Part shown: positions 1-10,597 of the stretch, piece after piece | Position numbering within the stretch: position 1 is the first letter of the stretch | Layout of the letters: the number at the start of each line of letters is the position of its first letter | Source: Cardiocondyla obscurior | Taxonomy: Eukaryota > Arthropoda > Insecta > Hymenoptera > Formicidae | Reading direction: 5' to 3' | Assembly (NCBI RefSeq): GCF_019399895.1 | Contig: NC_091867.1 | Span: forward strand, 1,302,001-1,366,000 | Length of the DNA: 64,000 nt | Program-made: the position numbers and the translations under genes | The notes under the pieces: model-generated | What the model was told of the DNA's origin: nothing | The model's database searches: none | What the model saw: only the letters and a program-made list of their open reading frames with translations

Positions 1-748
1 GGTCCCTCGCGGAGTGTCGTTTTCTGGATGGTTAGCCGTGTCTGATAGTGCGTGCGCTACTGCACGCAATTCGGGAAATTGGCATCTGCTGCTTGAGAGA
101 TTCGCGTTACGCCGGATTGTGCGACGCGTATTTTAGTAGTTTTAAAGTCCTATTCGAACAATTTTTCCTTGTTTTATAATAATTTAAACTACGAGTGATA
201 ATGTAATAAAGTGCGCGGTGAATATTATGTGAGTGAGTGAGTGTGAGTGTACAGTTTCGCGTTTTTGTATATAATACGGGGTGCCGTGTTTAAGTTATTA
301 TAAAACAAGGTCGTTTTTCTCGTCATCGAAATATTGTTTCGCGCTTTCGGGATATAATTCGCGTTTTTAATTTATTTTTTAATTGATCGTCGTACAGCCG
401 GAGTATTCGTCGGTCCCTCGCGGAGTGTCGTTTTCTGGATGGTTAGCCGTGTCTGATAGTGCGTGCGCTACTGCACGCAATTCGGGAAATTGGCATCTGC
501 TGCTTGAGAGATTCGCGTTACGCCGGATTGTGCGACGCGTATTTTAGTAGTTTTAAAGTCCTAGTCGAACAATTTTTCCTTGTTTTATAATAATTTAAAC
601 TACGAGTGATAGTGTAATAAAGTGCGCGGTGAATATTTGTTGGTGATTAATGTACAGTTTCGCGTTTTCGTATATAATACGGGGTGCCGTGTTTTAATAA
701 TAATTTAAATTATGAGTGATAATGTCATAAAGTGCGCGGTGAATATTT
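1..748. repeat. Tandem duplication, 411-bp period, with an internal sub-repeat
   Basis: The block starting at base 1 (ggtccctcgcggagtgtcg) starts again at 412, and about 230 bases match with only a few substitutions. The copies then diverge but share a second block (tttcgcgttt, then tatataatacggggtgccgt). A unit of about 48 bases (aatttaaac, then gtgcgcggtgaatatt) occurs three times, near 181-226, 592-637 and 702-748. The sequence has no convincing ORF and resembles a transcribed leader or promoter. The left boundary may lie outside the window. Confidence 0.9.
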
Positions 749-779
749 GATGAGTGTGAGTGTCGTGGACTATTTCGCG

Positions 780-1021
780 AGAGTTTCCAGTGCGCGAAAA
801 GATGACTCGACACGTCCCATCTCAGAGGAGGAGCATCATGCATCGGCGGAGCAACTCTTAGGTGAGCATAAATTTATTTTATAAAATCTTTATTAAATAT
901 CCCTTTTACTTTTTTTTTTATTAATTTGATTAACCAATATTCATGTCTACAATAATATGTTTTATTTTATGTTACAGCCACCGCCCGAATTTTACAACTC
1001 CGCTGGTGCTCATGCAGATTG
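780..1021 (+). other. Possible spliced non-coding exons downstream of the tandem repeat
   Basis: A good donor (cttag then gtgagc) lies at 861/862. A good acceptor (gttacag) precedes 978. The segment 978-1021 could end at a GC-type donor (gcaagt, 1022), and another acceptor-like site (tgctttcag) lies at 1158-1166. The only short ORF (ATG at 838) meets a stop at the donor. This could be a 5' leader or lncRNA whose promoter is the duplicated block on its left. No coding product is visible, and the model rests only on splice consensus. Confidence 0.25.
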
Positions 1022-1177
1022 GCAAGTCGCATGCTTTTTTTTACAAATTCTTTATTTAGTTAATTAAATAAGACAATTGTCTTATTACCTTTAATTAAAA
1101 TACAGGCGCGCGCCTGTATACATCTATTACATATATTTATTTGTACTAATATTATATTGCTTTCAGAGAAAAAAAAG

Positions 1178-1304
1178 ATGTGTGGAATGCATCAAAAATT
1201 TTTAACCACACCGGTTGTATTTAAAGAAAATATTAAAAGTATGTACAACCGACAGTCCGCAGTCTGTTGAAGTGGGACGGAAAATTTTTGTTGCATTCCA
1301 CATT
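1178..1304. mobile_element. MITE-like inverted-repeat element
   Basis: The arms tgtggaatgcatcaaaaatt (1181-1200) and, reversed, aatgtggaatgcaacaaaaa (right end, about 1285-1304) are near-perfect inverted repeats about 125 bp apart. A second, inner pair (ggttgta / tacaacc) is nested inside. There is no ORF. The size and structure fit a non-autonomous DNA transposon. A target-site duplication is not clear. Confidence 0.6.
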
Positions 1305-3786
1305 AAACATTTACATTATATTATTTATCCTATCTTAAAAAATTGGTAAGTGACGCATAAATTAGCTTTTTAAACAAGAAAAAGAAAACCAATCAGCATG
1401 AGTTTTTTTTTTAGATAGGATCTTTTATTTTACCAATATCCGGTCATCTTATCTCTCGTATTTTCTCTCCTTTACGTAGAACGCTGCGAGATCACTTTCT
1501 TTAATTAATCACCGGGGGTAAGTGTGATATCGCGGTAGATTCGCCAGCGAGTGACATTTGAAAAAGCGTTTACATCGGGAGGACACTTTAAATCGGTGAT
1601 TGAAATACGTATCGCCGTTATATAAAATGAAATTACAGGAGGATATTGGTGAACGTATCGCTGTTTCTAATCCGGAAATCGAAATGAAAGAAGAGAAATC
1701 GACCACGCCGCGGCCGGATTAGAGTGAGACTTGAGCGATAAATCAGCGCGCAGTGGAACGGTTTAAAATTAACCCGACGCTTTCCCTCTTTACGGCTCAC
1801 CTTAACTCCTTCGTGAACGAAGACGTATCGCATGTAACAACAATCTCGTTATCCGCGTTAACATACTGTTTAATTGTCTCTCTCTCTCTCTCTCTCTTTT
1901 TCTTCGCTCTCCCTTTTATCAACCCGTGGCGATATACTTTTAGACGATTAACTAATTGAAACTAAATAAAATTCTCTCCGCCACATTTTACGTAATCTGA
2001 AAATATTATCTTACGACTTTCATTAAGCTCACTAGGGATCGTTGAGAAGAATCACGCTTTCGCGCAAAGTTCACAATTGAAATGTTAAAACCGCTCGTTA
2101 CGAACAGATAATGTCACCCGCACATGTGATCGATAGTAATAATTAATAACGTAGTAAACAATTAATAACGTAATTAATTAATAACTCATAATCGGTTTCA
2201 CATATATATATATAATAAATATATTAAATTAATTATTTCATCGTTATCGCGTAGCAGTAGCAAAATTAACGTTTTGTTGAATTTGAGATATAAATAAAAC
2301 ACATGTTTTTGAAGATTTGCGTGAAACTGCGGTAGAAAAAAAAAAAAAAAGAATAAAGACAATGATCGTCGGAAGTTGCGCTTGACGTCCGAATTGTTCG
2401 ATCATTCGATTAGCGGTAGGTGACACCTCAACTTTCTAATGCGCATTCATCACCACACAACGGCGGTGGCGTAATTAATAACGCATCGCGTCGAGGAGCA
2501 GGCAATGGTTTCTGCGGGTAGGATATTACAATGGCCCAAATCGAATCAATCGTGGCGTGGTTATCGTCGCTGCGCGCTATTATCATTCGCATAGATATAA
2601 CGCATCGATATTTACGAGCAGCTGAACATAAGGATCATCAAACAATCCCTTTGAGTAAATACGAAGGAAATTATCAGCGCAATTCTGTGACTATTCTATA
2701 AGATGACGAATCCTAATTGAATCTCAACATCGCGGTAAGATAAAACAAAATAATATATAGGGGACGAAAAGCAAAATAGAAAATAAAAAAGAATAAGATA
2801 GAAAACAACGCTTAAAATATTTGGAAAGTGTTGTATAATTAAACGCGCGAGATCAAAAGAAAAATTCTTTACAGTGAATAAAGGAGCAATAAAGCAAGCG
2901 TAAAAAAAAATAAAAAGAAAAAGAAAATTGCAAAAATTACTCTCGTTCGGTATTTAAAAATGTCTTAAAATTAATATAATATTTTTCAGCCGTATAAAAG
3001 AAGTATCGGTGTACGAGAGTGAATCGCGAAAGTTCACAAGACTTGGCGTGTCAGGCAACACGTAAAGAGGTTCTTCAAAACGCGCCGGGGCTAGAGATGA
3101 AATGTAATTCCAGGGCATATTATATTTCGGAGGTGGAGGAAGAGTAGCAGAAGAATGTTGAGACGCGTTAGAGATCGTTAAAGGGTGACGGAGGGTAAAA
3201 CGTAGACAATTGTCAGATGAAATTTCGGCGGAATTCGCTTTCGCGTTCATTTCCGCGCAGAGAGCTTTTCGCGAAGAAGAAAAAAAAAAAAATAAAAACT
3301 AATATCTCGCGGAGGGAACGTCGCGAGAAAAAGCGAGAACGAGTTGACGCTCGTTACAAACACGTAACGCGGATATGCAAATGTTACTCGGTTTCCTACT
3401 AGCATTCAACCGCCTTAACTGTTTGAAGTGTAACCAAGTGCCTGGGGGGTAACTTTCTTCATCCTCGCTGTCGCGACGTCGTATATTCGCGGCAGGTGGT
3501 TACTTCAACTTTGACTTATAATTCAAAAATTCATCCGCCCAACTTGCTGTAACATTATGCAATTTAAATGAGACATCAAGAGGCGTGAATTTAAATTCAT
3601 ATTTGACTGTCGTCGTCATTTGACACGGCGCAGCGCGCGCAAAGTATCTTCTTTCCGAGATTTCTCCTATGGTTCCGTATACTATCGATACCTTTTTTTA
3701 AGAAATCCCAATCGCGCTATTTTTTAAGAAACCCTAATTACAAACTGTTTGTTACTTTCGTTCGATTTATTGTAATATTGAATTAG
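1305..3786. other. Non-coding, AT-rich interval
   Basis: No ORF here looks like a real protein. The interval contains a (TC)n microsatellite near 1880-1903, a short (AT)n near 2201-2213 and A-rich tracts around 2750-2940. The small ORFs are low-complexity and lack splice or family support. Confidence 0.6.
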
Positions 3787-3865
3787 TATGTCCAGACAAA
3801 GACGGTACTTCCACTAGATCGTCCTCGATCTCGAAAATCTCGAAGACCGTCTTTGCCTGGATATA
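3787..3865. mobile_element. Short palindromic MITE-like element
   Basis: The left arm tatgtccagacaaagacggt and the right arm (reverse complement tatatccaggcaaagacggt) match at 18 of 20 positions and flank about 40 bases. TA at both ends is consistent with a Tc1/mariner-type target site. The element is about 79 bp with no coding capacity. Confidence 0.55.
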
Positions 3866-3913
3866 TTAATTAAATATTAAAATTAATTCGAACTTAAAAA
3901 TCGCCGACTTAAC

Positions 3914-3978
3914 AACCGACGTTGACTCTCGCTTGGCGTGATGCACGCCAAGCGAGAGAGAATTAATTAGCGTCGGTT
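3914..3978. repeat. Perfect 15-bp hairpin inside an outer inverted repeat
   Basis: ctctcgcttggcgtg (3926-3940) and cacgccaagcgagag (3944-3958) are exact reverse complements around a 3-base loop. They are framed by aaccgacg / cgtcggtt at 3914 and 3971-3978. It may be another small transposon remnant or a foldback transcript. It lies about 50 bp from the preceding palindromic element. Confidence 0.7.
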
Positions 3979-6363
3979 TTAAGCGGAAACAATTGAAAAG
4001 CTAATTCGTGCGTAATTTTTTATAGAGAGGATTTTACACGAAACGACCGATCCGCCGATCGAATCACTTGCAGTCGCGTTATCCCAGCCCGTCTTGACGT
4101 ATTGACCCTCCGATCAAGCACTTGAAATTTCAAATACAGTAATTATTCGAACGTAGGGGTTATTTAGTATGTAGACATAAAAATAATCGACCGCGGAAAC
4201 ATTACGTAGCGCTTTGTATGGAATCGCGATTGCTACCGCGCCAGCGTCCACTCGAACGCCCCCGCTATTAATGTCTGAATAAATATATCCGTCGCGATAA
4301 TGGCGACGTTAATTGATCTCATGTACGATGTCGAAAGTGCTCCACGAGCCGAACGAAATGGACAGAGTGACGGATATCATCGAGTCTTTATCTCGAATTA
4401 CTTCAAAGTCTGTGCTAAAGATATTCCAATTTTCTTATCACTATTATCATTCCATTTTGCAAAACCGTTGTCCTTTTTTTTCCATACTTATACATCATCG
4501 CGCCAAATAAAAATAAAATTTAGGAAAAAGGTGACGAGTTTTCGCGCGAAATGGAAACTACGCTTCGAAGAGAAACAACGGAGAGGAAAATTAAGTTGCA
4601 AATGCGATTATACGTTAAGTAATGGAGCTGTATATTGAAATAAAAAAGCAATAGAACGATGCCGAACACTCGGTAAAAGCAAGGTAAAAGTTGTGGCAAA
4701 AAAAAAAAAAAAAAAAAGAGAATTAAATTAATTGCCAGAATTTTTCATGTTGACAACGTAACGATGCAACGAAGTTTCGACGCTTTCGTGAAATTTTTCA
4801 ACAAACCCACCGACTGTCGCCGGTGAAATTTCGTAGTCGGAATTTCGCCCGAGATTGCTTATTGTAGGAATCGCGTAAAGGAAGAACGGAAGAGAGAGAA
4901 AGAGAGAGACGGGGAAATTTAACGTCCATCAAAAAGGTCGATTCGTCGAAAGGGGCAACCGCGCTGATAAGGGCGGCCGTTGAATAAGCGCGACGGGGTG
5001 AGAATCGCGCCCTCCACGATCGGCTTCGTCATACATTATGTAAACTTTGCTCGCCGCTCCTAATCACCGAGTGACAGATAAAACACGCCCGCGACCAACG
5101 CAGAGCGCAGAATGGCCGCGGGTGTCTTTCGCTCCTCCCGTGCTCTCACCCATACACGCGTGTGCGATGCCATAAACGGTCGCTCGATACGCGCGGAGAA
5201 ATGCGTCAACCAGTTTACATTTCGTTGATGAAAGGCTTTCTCAGCGTCGGGCACTCTGACGCTCGAGCGATTTGTCGCGCAAGCTTCCGCGAAGGCATTT
5301 GCGCGTAATCGCACGTGGGTTTTAATCCTACGAGAACCGTGTGTGGGATCGAATGATTAATCGCGTCTCGCGAAGGTCACTGGGTAAGGAGAGGAGAACA
5401 TCATTGCTCCTTTTCGTTCGCAATACACGTCTTCGAATCGAATAAAAGGCGTACGCTGGGCTGGGTATATTATAAATATTATAAAACTTTGGACAAGCCT
5501 TCGTTCGTATCACCCGTTTTCTTATCGGTACAGCTTTCCGCGGACAAAGCGATCGTTAGGGAACATTGTTTACCATGGAATGAAAAATCGGCGTTATCAA
5601 GAAAAGTCAAGCTTTCCTTTTTTTTTCTTTTTTTGTTTCTCATATTTCGCGTTTCGGCTTGATGTAATTCTATCGCACGTTTAACGGAAAGATATTTCTC
5701 GTAAAAGTCATCGCTAGGACGTGACGAATAAAATAGGATCTATTCCAAGATTATAGCAGCGAGCGCTGTCACTTTGTTGCCGCGTAAAATGGAGAGATGT
5801 ATATGCCGTTTGATAAAAAATAATTTATAACATGACACCGTCACGTTTTGACGGAGTAGTATAGGAGGCAATGCGTGTTAAAACCTTTTTTTTTTACCCT
5901 CGTAACATGTCGCAATATACCGCCGACAATTTCGCGAAAGATTTAAACGGTATCTCGCGACAGCGCAAACCTGCGCCCGTATAAATGAATTTGTACATAC
6001 CTTTGTGAAGAGCGCATTGTGCTACAAAGGACGTATGATCATCGTCGCTCACCGCAACACGTGCTGGCAGCATCTTGTTACCAATTCGCAGCTCACATGA
6101 CATGTTTCACAGTAAAATCGGAGTTTGGCATCGCGTGCGTAACTGACACGACAAAGACGCACTCGAGATTCAAAGCTAACTTGACACAGGAGTCATCTAA
6201 CGTGAGGCCGCGGCAACACAATCGCGACTGTATCTCTCGAGTGCATAAATCGCGCATGGTCTCTTCTGGTAAAATAAAAAAATGGCGTGAGTTGTGGAAA
6301 AGCGTGGAGGCACGTTGCGGCCTTTGTCGGCTGCTAAAGTTATTTCAAAGTCTTAAAAACAAT
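3979..6363. other. Non-coding interval before the TMEM126 gene
   Basis: No gene was recognised. The sequence is mixed AT-rich and moderately GC-rich (4,900-5,350), with long A or T runs near 4699-4718 and 5616-5636. The frame of the TMEM126 first exon stays open upstream to about 6019, including an in-frame ATG at 6256. This part is probably its 5' leader. Confidence 0.5.
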
Positions 6364-7318
6364 ATGGATATATCGTCGAAACTGCAACTTATATTTCGTA
6401 AAAAGCTCGATGTCGTACACATCACGCCGGAATATGACGAAATGCTGAGACAGACTCGAATTATCAAGGAATGGAAACCACAGAGCGACGTGTACATAAT
6501 CTTATTACTCTACAATTAAAAATTCTTGTTTCTTGCTGCGTTTTAAATTGTTTTAGTCACTTGAATCCGTCAATGTCGTCTGAGAAACGCCACATATAAT
6601 TTCTCTCGCGATTACGCTTGATAAAATGATAACGTTTCATCCAGGTGGCCGTTGAGAATGGGACGCACTATTCTGATAAGCGTAGCAACAGCCTCCGCTA
6701 TGTACATTAATCACCGATTTAGAGCGAGGATGAAGCTCCGGAGTCACGGTACTTTCATCACGATGTTCGGTATCATGATGGGCTCCTCTTCAGCGACAGC
6801 TTTGTCTCACTCAGAGGTAGTAACAATTGAGAACTAATAAGACCGGAGTGGAAAACACAATAACGCCAAGTATTGCACATATTTTTCAGTTCGTTTTGAA
6901 GAAAATAATACTGCTAGATATGTATTGTCCTTTGTGCATGGAATCTAAAGCTGCCTTGATACAAACCTTCAGTGGGTTATTATTCCCAATGATATTGACT
7001 CCTCTTGCAAACTTTTCAGTAAGTGATAAAACTTTGTGACATCGTCATATTCTGCCAAACAATTGACTTCACATATTGAACTCATAGATTTCTGCTGGAA
7101 GTGGAGTATACAATGTGCCGCACATCACCGAAGGGAGAAAAATATTTGGCACTATCTGGTCGATTTATAAGCCATTGCTCCCCAAAATTGCAATGATTTT
7201 CACTCTTCAAGCAGTGCTAGCTGGTTATTTAACATATTTAGAAATCAGGTCTTACCTTCACATACTAGATTTACAGTATTTAATGAAAGAAAGCGAAAAT
7301 TATAAAAATATTATGTAA
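6364..7318 (+). CDS. TMEM126 family mitochondrial inner-membrane protein
   Basis: Four exons are proposed: 6364-6491, 6645-6816, 6890-7018 and 7088-7318 (with stop), giving 219 residues. All junctions are GT-AG and in phase. The first donor (gacgt then gtacat) is the weakest. Translation aligns along the length of vertebrate TMEM126A/B (human TMEM126A is 195 aa): a WPLR segment opening the membrane region, a CPLC pair, the GLLFPMILTPLA membrane segment, and a C-terminal part beginning VPHITEGRK and ending with a hydrophobic LPKIAMIFTLQAVLAGYLTY stretch. Vertebrate family members sit in the mitochondrial inner membrane and assist respiratory complex I assembly; I infer the same here. The chosen start is MDISSK. 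An in-frame ATG at 6256 would add 36 residues rich in Lys and Arg. The sequence cannot separate the A and B orthologues. The gene is tail-to-tail with the next gene. Confidence 0.9.
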
Positions 7319-10300
7319 ATATAGTTGTTATATACATATTATAGTTAAATACATTAAGTTAAAAAAATATTTTTTACTGACGTAGATTTTATTCTAATCT
7401 ATATTAGACATTTCATAATATTGTAAGGACAACGAAAGGACTGTGATATTTCGTAGAATATAAAATGTATTTTTATTTCATTGACATAGTATTATAAGAT
7501 GTCTATTTATAATCATTCACTGATATTCTTGTTTTTATTGAGATAACTATACGTCTCGTACATCTACTTCCTTTTCTCGAAATTAATCCAATATCTAGGC
7601 ACCATATGATTTATTACAGTAATAAACGCTTTCCAACTGTTTTAAAAGATCGCTGTTTTGGAGTAGTGATAATGCATACTCTTCTGAATTGAGAGAATTT
7701 TTCTGCAATGTTAATTTTTTTACTTATTTAATAGAAAGTTTACTTACAATGTCAAGTCAAACGTATGTACTGTTTTATAGCGTTAAATACATTGCGAATT
7801 TATTTATAGGCTCAAGTAAAATAGCAAATTCGATTATTTTCGATTACTCAATTTAAATACATATTTTATTACGGAAATATGCACGTATTTTGCGCACACT
7901 TCCGATATTCAATAGACGAAAACTACGCGATCAAAGTCAAATTACGCTTATTCCTCTATTATGTTAAACAAACTACTTGAACATCATATTATTAAATTTG
8001 GGAACTTCTTGAATTTCTACCCCAAGTTGTATTCACAAATGAAAATGTAGAATTCTTATTTTACGGGCCTATGTTATTATATTTTCTAGATATTTTAATC
8101 AGAAAAAAAAAACAGGAATTTTTTTTTGCAGTTTAGTTTAGTTTTCAAAGTCGAATTGGGCACAGGTGACCGTAGTTTTGATTTGCCAACTATTCTAGAG
8201 TTAAGTATATTACTGGCAGTTTACTGGACGTTATACAGGGGCCCGAGTAGCAAGGAGATCCCAGGAACTATGTGTATGCGATATGAATATATAAAAGATA
8301 ACACCAGATGCAGATGCATCTATTCAACCAAAGTACAACAACGTGGTTTATTTTTTTTTTTTCTTTTTTTTCGGTAGGAGTAGGACTTGTATAATACCTA
8401 CAACGATGATTATGTTGGCAGTGAATGAATTCAGCTATCATATAGCCGTGGAATCTAAGAAGCAAGATAGTTTAATATAAAATACGAACTTCTATTTATG
8501 TTATTAATGTAGTTAATTATACCGCGGTTTTAATCCTCAAACGACACACTCCTAGTTGTTTTCTTTTTTTTTGTTCATATTAATTTTAAAATATTTTTTT
8601 AAATCGACGTTAAAGAAAAACAATATGGGATGTTTTAAAAAAACAAAAAAAAAAATTATTTTTAACATTATCACGTTTGAAAATCGTACTGAGGTATAGC
8701 AACCCAGTGTTCCATTTGAGGTTTAAGATACACTGACGGGAATTTTTCACTGTATTTTCTGTGCCATTTTACCAAATGCATATAATCTATAACGTAATTG
8801 CATACATTTCTTTTACAGTAACAACTGCGTTTTTTTTTTTTCGTATTATCTTTATACTTTTAAGTGGGAAAATTTTGTATTTGATGTTACTATAATGAAT
8901 GAGTCATTACCATGATTTGCACAGCAATCAACATCACAATGAGATCGTCATTTTTGTTTTAATGTCTTAAACCTATGTATTATGTCTATGTCTAATATTT
9001 TTCTGTTAGTTGTGTAGTCCATTTTTTATTTACAGCAAAAGTCCCATTTTATAAAATTAATTTATCAACGGAAGTAAGGAAAATAACATTTTAAGGAAAA
9101 TAACAATAACATTTGACATTAATTTCGTAATAAATTTGCATAACAAGTTTAATATAAATGTAAAAATAGTCAAACAACATGACAAAAAATCTTTAATTGA
9201 TAGTAGATAGAATCCTTTGCTGTAATAAAACTTTGGGCATAATCTAAACAAGATAAATTTCATTGTAAGAATGGTATAAATATGCAACGTTAAAAAATTT
9301 CACATCTACACGTCACCTTTTCATTTCATAGGTATGTAAAACAGTACATGTTAGTAATGAGAAATACAGAAATCAATATATATATACTTCCGATAAATAA
9401 ATCAATATAAGAAAACATACAATTTAATATTATAAAAACTTTTATTTATACCATTACTGCAAAGAAATTCCGTTCAGATGTATCGTGTTATTGTGTCAGA
9501 TATTATGCAAGTTTATGAATAATTATAATAAACTTAAAAACAAAATAATTTTATGCATTCGACATAATAGCACATTCGTACTATTTCACAGAATGCCTCC
9601 TTCTTTGATTAAATTTTTCTGTGATTGTTAAGAAAAATAAGAATCGGAAAATCATAGAGAAAAATCAATTTCATTGCTTCGCATTTATCTATTCGTTGAT
9701 CATTCAAATCTGCTTTCAACATAAACAGGCGACCATAAAACCGAATTTGTGCATTATCGATTGAATGGACTAATTATAGTCACAATTAATTAATAGGCAA
9801 TATTGTATTCGAAAATTCTTCGCGTCACAAGTACTAACATGAGTGTCTAATGTCCTAGCATGATGGCATAATGGCAAAGCTATAATCGTATAGTATTTAC
9901 ATTTTATTATAACGATCAATGGCTAGTCAAATGTTCGACAGCAAACTGAACTTGCACTGTTACTCGTAAATAGATTATTTTTCCTTTCAGTTTTAAATTT
10001 AACAATCATAAAATTGTATAATACGAGAACAAGAGTCTACCATATACAAATGTTTCTATGCCGATAATATTATTTACACTTACAACAAACATTTTGGAAG
10101 AACATTGCCACCATACTCAAGATTATATTTTTTTCCGCATTTCTTTTCACAGATGAACAACTCGCGCAAGAATCGATAATGAATAGACACAAAAACATCA
10201 AAATATGTAATAAGCACCAATAACAGCCGCCTTTAATACTTTTTATCCTATCATGCCTATTGGCATTTAATTTCTCTGCATTACAAAAGTTTGTAAAGAA

Positions 10301-10342
10301 TAACGATATAACGTACTGAAGGACTTGGTACGCGTAATTCCA
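7319..10342. other. Convergent 3' ends: UTRs and AT-rich spacer
   Basis: The TMEM126 3' UTR probably ends here; an AATAAA signal lies at 7621-7626, about 300 bases past the stop. The side next to 10342 should be the 3' UTR of the minus-strand AMMECR1 gene. The ORFs at 8126-8465 and 9057-9287 are low-complexity or unrecognised. No other gene is seen. Confidence 0.5.
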
Positions 10343-10597
10343 TCAGAACGGTGGATAGTTTTGCATAGGTACCACAACCGGAGGAATTGGTGGCAGCGGA
10401 AGTGTGTGTATGAATGTCGGATGATTCGGTTGAACCATAACTAACGTATGCTGGTGATTGGCCATGAAAGAATTGTATTGAGTGGTATTATATTGTGGAT
10501 ACGATGTATTAACCGTGTCTGAAATATTTTTGTAACAAAATGTGCCTGGCGTTTGGCAAGGTAGGGGCCCTTGAATAGGACCCCAAGCCAGCTGCTA
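10343..10597 (-). CDS. Conserved in-frame tail of AMMECR1 copy A after TAG (candidate readthrough)
   Basis: The frame of exon 4 continues past TAG (10597-10595) for 83 codons to TGA at 10345-10343. The tail begins QLAWGP, contains CYKN and QYN, then VQPN, and a proline-rich FIHTLPLPPIPPVVVP stretch near its end. The same blocks in the same order occur after the TAG of copy B (QIAWSP, CYSN, TQPN, FIRPLPLPPITPIMVP). Many differences are synonymous, for example GCT/GCC before TGG and CCT/CCC after it. This argues for selection on a translated product. Splicing around the stop is unlikely: the exon 1-3 donors have phases 2, 2 and 1, and none joins the TAG|CAG or CAG|CTG positions in this frame. 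With readthrough the protein would have 315 residues, counting the recoded stop. No domain is recognised in the tail. Confidence 0.75.
10564..10584 (-). promoter_or_regulatory. RNA stem-loop 11 nt after the AMMECR1-A stop
   Basis: In the mRNA, GGGGUCC (10584-10578) can pair with GGGCCCC (10570-10564) around the loop UAUUCAA. This gives seven pairs, one of them G-U. The stem starts 11 nt after UAG. Stem-loops about 8-14 nt beyond a leaky stop are known to stimulate readthrough, for example in Drosophila headcase and in alphaviruses. A stem at the same offset exists in copy B. Confidence 0.6.

Noticed and set aside
8126..8377. 83-codon plus-strand ORF
   Set aside because: No Met-initiated conserved product; it ends in a T-run (poly-Phe) and lies in a convergent 3' UTR region.
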